Shown here: positions 58,971 through 64,000 of the stretch, in pieces | How positions within the stretch are numbered: the first letter of the stretch is position 1 | Layout of the letters: every line of letters begins with the position of its first letter | NCBI GenBank assembly: GCA_963971285.1 | Contig: OZ020255.1 | Span: 2,046,001-2,110,000, forward strand | Length of the DNA stretch: 64,000 nt | Direction of reading: 5' to 3' | Origin: Astropecten irregularis | Lineage: Eukaryota; Echinodermata; Asteroidea; Paxillosida; Astropectinidae | The notes under the pieces: generated by a model | Databases searched by the model: none | The model's input: the letters and a program-made list of their open reading frames with translations, nothing else | What the model was told of the DNA's origin: nothing | Program-made: the position numbers and the translations under genes

Positions 58971-59600
58971 GATTTATAATTAATCCAGTCGTTCCGATTG
59001 TGGTTATTTGATACCGACCTCGTAGTTGCCGGCCTCAATCCAACAAAGGCGCAACGTTTGTTACTAACATTATGTTGCAATTTTACCATAAAACCAACGT
59101 TGTTAAACATTGGATTCTAACCTGGGACCAACATGACAATTGCCATCCTCCATCCAACATTGGGTCAACGTCAAAACCAACCAAATACAAACGTTGGTCG
59201 TTATCCGACTGAAAACCAATGTAGGTCAGATATCAGTCGCACAGTGGTAAAGCATACTCACTTTTAGCCAACGTTGGCCCAACATCAACATCTAACACAA
59301 CACACACAGGGTGATCCATCGGTTCTATTGATCATTCGATAGAATCTCAATCCACATTCAATACGATTTTACCTCGTTCTCGATATTCACCTCGAGACCA
59401 CGTGATACTTCAGAGCGGGATAATGCATGAGCCACAGTGCAATGGAGATTTATGTTAATTCACACAACTTCAAACTGGTTTTTATTCAATCCGTTAATTT
59501 ATTGATATTCTTGTTGCAACAAGTATTGCTCCTCAATCCCCGATTCCATTCATCTTATCATAGCATATTTCGTTTTGGTGGCGCTATTTTAATGGCTGCA
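58971..59600. repeat. Stretch with CCAACGTTGG-type repeats
   Basis: Words like CAACGTTG recur at about 59093, 59192 and 59269, together with related CAACATTGGG and GTTGGTC words, between about 59040 and 59290. The rest is unique. No gene seen. Confidence 0.5.
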
Positions 59601-59917
59601 CGTACTCAAAATGAGCTCTGACATTTTGCCGGATTTTTGCTGGATTTTTGCTGTTTTTTGGACTGATTTCATTTATTTGTAAGTGACATTGTGATTGTGA
59701 GTGCTTTCTGACACTATTATGTGTAATTTTTAAGTTATTCGTCATATTCGGATCTTTTAATTGAACGTTGTTTTCTGTGACCTGGAGCTCGTCGTTACAT
59801 CCAATACCTTTACATTGGATTGTACAGAAACCACCATTGCACGATTTAGCACCTGTGATTCTTGCGATGTGTCGCATTGCCTACTCGTGAGAACGCCTGT
59901 TTCAGATTGGAAAGGGT

Positions 59918-62900
59918 GTGACAAACACTATTCATAGTCGCCCTTTCACCCCTACCGAATGGGAACATCTGAAGGATCTGAACATTGCTATTCGAACTAA
60001 ACGGGGATACCGAGGAGGCAAGTTGCGTAATAAACTTCCGATTCCTGTGTGTATTACTGAACGATCACTTCCATCGACTGATCATGATAAAGGGGTGCAT
60101 CTGTTGAATCTTCGACAAATACCTGTTGAACATAATCAAACACCTATGCACAATGCATCGCAACTCAGGCAACCCAGAATAACGCCCAAACTACAAGTTG
60201 GTATTTGGAATGCTCGTTCGATGAATAACAAGACCTGGTCAATGAGTGATCTGATTATGGATCCAGATGGCCATCTGGACATCCTGGTTGTGACAGAGTC
60301 TTGGTTGCACGGCGATTCACGCGACGACACTGTTTTTGCTGACCTGAATTGTACCTTGCCAGATTACCGTTTTGTTCAAGCGCCTCGTGAAACTCGCGGA
60401 GGAGGAATTTGTGTAATCTATCGTAGCGCTTTGAAAGCGTCTGTAAATCAGACTAGTATTAAGTTCAAATCGTTTGAACTCTTGGATCTTTCGGTAACTT
60501 ACAAATCATCTGTGTTGAGGCTTATTTCCATATACAGACCTCCACCGTCAACAGAAAATGGATTAGCATCAGGCTTGTTTTTACCCGAGTTCTCTACCTT
60601 TCTAGAGAATGTAATGACATACAATGGCCAGTTTATCATAACTGGAGATTTCAACGTCCATGTGGATGATGACACTGATAGAGAGGCAAGAGCCTTCTTA
60701 GATATTCTGGACTCCGCTAACCTCTCTCAGCATATCCATGAACCAACGCACAAAGGAGGTCACACCTTAGATCTCCTTATTTCGCGAAAGACTGATCACC
60801 CTATCTGCGAATCCAGAATCTTTCAAGGTCTACCATCTGATCACAACGCTGTTCTAGCAATTCTTGACTTTGCGCGCCCGCCATCATCAAGAAAGTATGT
60901 CAAACACCGAAGATTACGGGACATTGACATTGGGCAGTTCAAAGAAGATATAAAATCTTCTCGGCTTGCACTCTCCATGGCCGCTACTACATCTGACTTG
61001 GCTGACCAGTTTAACCAGGTGCTACGCGGATTGCTGGATAAGCACGCGCCTGAGAAAACAAAGACCGTGACTTTACGACCAAATGCGCCTTGGTACACGG
61101 AAGATGTTCGGGAAGCAAAGAGAGAAAAGCGACGTCTTGAACGTAGGTGGACAAAGTCAAATCTGGAAACCGACAAACAGTTGTATCAAAAGCAATGCAA
61201 GGCTTATCAAGAACTCATCGAACAATCAAAGTGCCAGCATTATCAATCCAAGATAGCAATGAGTGATGACAAAGATCTCTTCCGTTGTGTTAATAAGCTA
61301 TGTTCTCCAAGTTCGGGTCACATCTTACCTGAACACACTTGTTCAAAGACACTTGCTAACGACTTTGGTGCATTCTTCCATGACAAGGTGAAGAACATAT
61401 GCAACACCCTTGATAAAACTACTGCACCGGGGTTGAGCGTTCAGATCATGGAGACATGTAATAGTCATTTTACGGAATTCGCCAGAGTCACTGAAGAGAC
61501 AGTTCTGAATCTGATTAAGGGGTCAGCATCAACAACATGTGATCTGGATCCAATACCGACGTTCCTGCTGAAAGACTGCATTGACGTTCTGCTCCCGTAC
61601 ATCACGCAGATCATTAATGGATCCTTGGAATCTGGTGTTATACCACATGTCTATAAAACTGCTTACGTGAAACCTCTCATCAAGAAACCTAACCTTCCCG
61701 CCAATGATTTCAAGAACTACAGGCCGGTTGCAAACCTGATGTTTACTTCCAAGGTGTTGGAACGAGTGGTTGCGTCGCAGCTGAAATCGTACTTGCAAGA
61801 AAACGGTTTATTCTCAGATGCTCAATCGGCGTATCGTCAGTACCATTCTACTGAAACCGCCATGTTAAGAGTCATCAATGACATTCTTTTGGCCCTTGAC
61901 GCAGGGAATGAAGCAGCTCTTGTGCTACTTGACTATTCAGCCGCGTTTGATACCATAAATCACGAGACCTTCTTCAAGCGCTTACAAGTCAGATATGGCA
62001 TTGGTGGAACAGTGTTGAATTGGTTTAGGTCTTATTTGAATGACCGTTCACAAGCCATTGTCATCGACAAAGTTGTTTCTGACTCATTCACACTTCCTTG
62101 GGGCACACCTCAAGGTTCGGTTAAGGGTCCACTAGACTTTGTTATGTATACTGGACCTTTGAGTGACGTAATTGGCGCACATGAAGGGATTCGGCACGTC
62201 ATTTACGCGGACGACACGCAGGTGTATTTGGTCATGAAGTCCTCCGAACATACAGATGCTGTTAGGAAACTGGAAGCGTGTGTTGCTGATATCCGTGCTT
62301 GGGCAATTGCGAACAAGCTGATGTTGAATGATCAAAAAACCGAAGTGGTGCACTTCTACTCTCGTCATCGTAAGGCATCCACGTTGCCTGACCTCAGCAT
62401 TGGTGATGCAGAGATCAAAGCATCTGACTCCGCCAAAGATCTGGGTGCTATATTGGATAGCACACTTGATTTATCACAACACATTAGCAATATCTGTCGT
62501 GCTGCCTCGTTTGGGATCTACAAAATCGGGAAGATCAGAAAGTATCTGGATCAAGTCGCAACAGAACGTTTAGTTCATGCATTCGTCACCTCTAGGTTAG
62601 ATTACAACAACAGTCTTCTGTATGGACTTCCAAACTCCCAAATCGCAAGATTGCAGCTGATTCAAAATGCTGCCGCTAGATTGGTAACGCTGACAAGACG
62701 TCGGGAACACATTACACCGGTGCTTCGTGACCTACATTGGCTCAAAGTTGAAGATCGTGTGGTATTCAAGATCCTGCTCACCGCGTTCAAAGTCCGCCAT
62801 GGAAGTGCCCCGAAATACATATCCGAACTGCTAACACCCTACGCACCTGCCCGCAATCTTCGATCTACTTCCCAGGTTTTGTTTGCTCGAGGACCTCGCA

Positions 62901-63040
62901 CAAAGACCAAGTACGGTGATCGCGCCTTTGCTGTTTCGGCCCCTAGATTATGGAACAATCTACCTCGGGATGTTCGCGCTGCTCCAACCATCTCAACTTT
63001 TAAGAAGAAACTCAAAACACATCTTTTTAATTGTAACTGA
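59918..63040 (+). CDS. LINE ORF2: AP-endonuclease and reverse transcriptase
   Basis: An intact frame, open from 59891, counted here from a GTG at 59918 (1040 residues). The first ATG is codon 77 (60146), just before the endonuclease. Endonuclease motifs: N98 in WNARS, E127 in TESWL, Y206 in IYRPP, D244/N246 in GDFNV, SDH at 307-309. Reverse transcriptase: KNYRPV near 599-604, D672 in LDYSAAFDT, GTPQGS at 729-734, YADD at 763-766. The C-terminal block (about 930-1035) with YGDRAFAVSAPRLWN is typical of CR1/L2. The protein nicks DNA and copies its RNA at the nick. One oddity is K736 where the family mostly has Leu (QGSVLGP). No stop or frameshift, so a recent copy. Confidence 0.93.
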   Translation: MTNTIHSRPFTPTEWEHLKDLNIAIRTKRGYRGGKLRNKLPIPVCITERSLPSTDHDKGVHLLNLRQIPVEHNQTPMHNASQLRQPRITPKLQVGIWNARSMNNKTWSMSDLIMDPDGHLDILVVTESWLHGDSRDDTVFADLNCTLPDYRFVQAPRETRGGGICVIYRSALKASVNQTSIKFKSFELLDLSVTYKSSVLRLISIYRPPPSTENGLASGLFLPEFSTFLENVMTYNGQFIITGDFNVHVDDDTDREARAFLDILDSANLSQHIHEPTHKGGHTLDLLISRKTDHPICESRIFQGLPSDHNAVLAILDFARPPSSRKYVKHRRLRDIDIGQFKEDIKSSRLALSMAATTSDLADQFNQVLRGLLDKHAPEKTKTVTLRPNAPWYTEDVREAKREKRRLERRWTKSNLETDKQLYQKQCKAYQELIEQSKCQHYQSKIAMSDDKDLFRCVNKLCSPSSGHILPEHTCSKTLANDFGAFFHDKVKNICNTLDKTTAPGLSVQIMETCNSHFTEFARVTEETVLNLIKGSASTTCDLDPIPTFLLKDCIDVLLPYITQIINGSLESGVIPHVYKTAYVKPLIKKPNLPANDFKNYRPVANLMFTSKVLERVVASQLKSYLQENGLFSDAQSAYRQYHSTETAMLRVINDILLALDAGNEAALVLLDYSAAFDTINHETFFKRLQVRYGIGGTVLNWFRSYLNDRSQAIVIDKVVSDSFTLPWGTPQGSVKGPLDFVMYTGPLSDVIGAHEGIRHVIYADDTQVYLVMKSSEHTDAVRKLEACVADIRAWAIANKLMLNDQKTEVVHFYSRHRKASTLPDLSIGDAEIKASDSAKDLGAILDSTLDLSQHISNICRAASFGIYKIGKIRKYLDQVATERLVHAFVTSRLDYNNSLLYGLPNSQIARLQLIQNAAARLVTLTRRREHITPVLRDLHWLKVEDRVVFKILLTAFKVRHGSAPKYISELLTPYAPARNLRSTSQVLFARGPRTKTKYGDRAFAVSAPRLWNNLPRDVRAAPTISTFKKKLKTHLFNCN

Positions 63041-63607
63041 TGTTTATTCATTGGTCATATTGGGCAGTTGTCTTGTTTGCTTGTTTCAATAATGTTATAA
63101 TTTTGCATTTTATACCATTGTAGTTTTAAATGTGGTACATTGCATATGTGTATATATATATATATATATCTTGTATTTTTGCATAATACCCGTTTTAATG
63201 ATTGTTCTCTTGTATATGTTTTTTTTTTTTGCGCATGTTTTAACTTTAGTAACTTGAAGTGATTAACTAGCGCACTCCTCTTTTTGTGTTCTTGTTAAAA
63301 TAATTTTTAAATGTGGGAAATTGCATTTATGTATAATACCCGTTTTAATGATTGTATTCTTGTAGATATATTTTTGCTCATGTTTTAACTTTATTAATTA
63401 GACGGTGATTAGCTAGTGTGCTTGTTTTTTTGTTTTTCTTGTTTGAAATAGTTTAATGTCGTAAACTAATTTTGCTTATATTTAACCGTTTTATAATGGT
63501 TGTCTTGTATTTCCTTATGATTAATTCTAGGTGTTTTCTCTGTACAGCGCTCTGAAACTTCATGGGTTATTAGCGCTTTATAAATGTAATTAAGTTAAGT
63601 TAAGTTA
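63041..63607 (+). other. 3' UTR and tandem tail of the LINE
   Basis: It contains an internal repeat of about 150 bp: 63185-63260 resembles 63330-63400 (landmark ATACCCGTTTTAATGATTG). It ends with the AAGTT tandem at about 63588-63607, which is probably where target-primed copying starts. Confidence 0.65.
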
Positions 63608-64000
63608 TATTTCAAATCCTTAGTTTGAATCAGCAGTAATAGCAATCCGATGATATCATTATGCAAACGCGTTTGATTTATATATAACACTGCATAATAA
63701 TTATTACAACTGAGGACTAACCAGGCTCATTCTTGGACAGCCTACGTGTATTTAAGGAATGTATGTTAGTGAAATACATCTTAGGTAGTATCTTGGTCAA
63801 TGTCTTGGCAGTAGAACTGGCTAGTCTACCAGCATTCCTATGATTGTGTGGTCCAGAGTGGGAATATTAATATCTACTCTGTTTCTTTCTGGTCGATTTT
63901 CTGAAGGAACATGACGATCATGCTGAAAGGAAGAATCACTTTAAGGTTTGCATGATATTGAACAGGCATCAGTAAAGACAGCGTCTGGGTCTGGCCTCCA
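63608..64000. other. Flank after the LINE, no gene seen
   Basis: I see neither a second-half discoidin exon nor a repeat partner here. Confidence 0.35.

Larger units (their letters stand above)
59601..63607 (+). mobile_element. CR1/L2-type LINE, apparently full at the 3' end
   Basis: The visible parts are a leader of uncertain start, the endonuclease-reverse transcriptase frame, a 3' UTR with a TA microsatellite (about 63151-63169), and the terminal words TTAGCGCTTTATAAATG followed by TTAAGTTAAGTTAAGTT. A short tandem tail and no poly(A) are typical of the CR1/L2 group. No ORF1 is recognised upstream. Flanking duplications could not be set. Confidence 0.8.

Overview
The window looks like intergenic and intronic DNA of a marine invertebrate or basal deuterostome (echinoderm, hemichordate or amphioxus-like). 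The evidence is AT-rich non-coding DNA, phase-1 complement-control (sushi) exons and a coagulation-factor-type discoidin exon with GT/AG splice sites, a CR1/L2-type LINE, a Ty3/gypsy element, and many hAT-, Harbinger- and TTAA-type non-autonomous DNA transposons. The species cannot be fixed from sequence alone. No prokaryotic gene, CRISPR array or operon is present.

Layout. Bases 1-238 plus 9485-12830 are one copy of a repeat arm, split by a 9.2-kb Ty3/gypsy LTR retrotransposon (239-9484, minus strand) with near-identical LTRs, PBS, gag, pol, PPT and a 4-bp target duplication. Bases 13.4-16.9 kb hold inverted pieces of the same repeat, a tRNA-headed repeat, a tRNA-Thr-like gene and a one-off insertion. 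A 2.3-kb foldback transposon (17815-20145) carries broken transposase-like coding sequence and a perfect 60-bp palindrome.

From about 20.3 to 49.86 kb lie three tandem 9-10-kb units (A about 20320-30065, B about 30066-40512, C about 40513-49856). Each has a long repeat arm in minus orientation. B and C also share a long distal block with a tRNA-Thr-like gene and a TTAA-type foldback. Because the units are paralogues, they act as built-in empty sites: two hAT-like insertions (21573-21889 and 23811-24617) and the gypsy insertion can be proved by exact target duplications against the uninterrupted copies.

From 49.86 kb onwards the DNA is mostly unique. It holds a foldback element, two copies of a small structured repeat, the exons of a sushi/discoidin gene on the plus strand (54.05-58.5 kb; the second sushi exon is broken), further MITEs, and a LINE with an uninterrupted endonuclease-reverse transcriptase frame (59.9-63.04 kb) ending in a TTAAG-type tandem tail.

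The mobile elements form a nested record: Harbinger inside hAT inside a repeat arm, and gypsy inside another arm. The only host gene I can support is the sushi/discoidin gene, and only part of it is visible. All homology calls come from reading motifs; no database search was possible.
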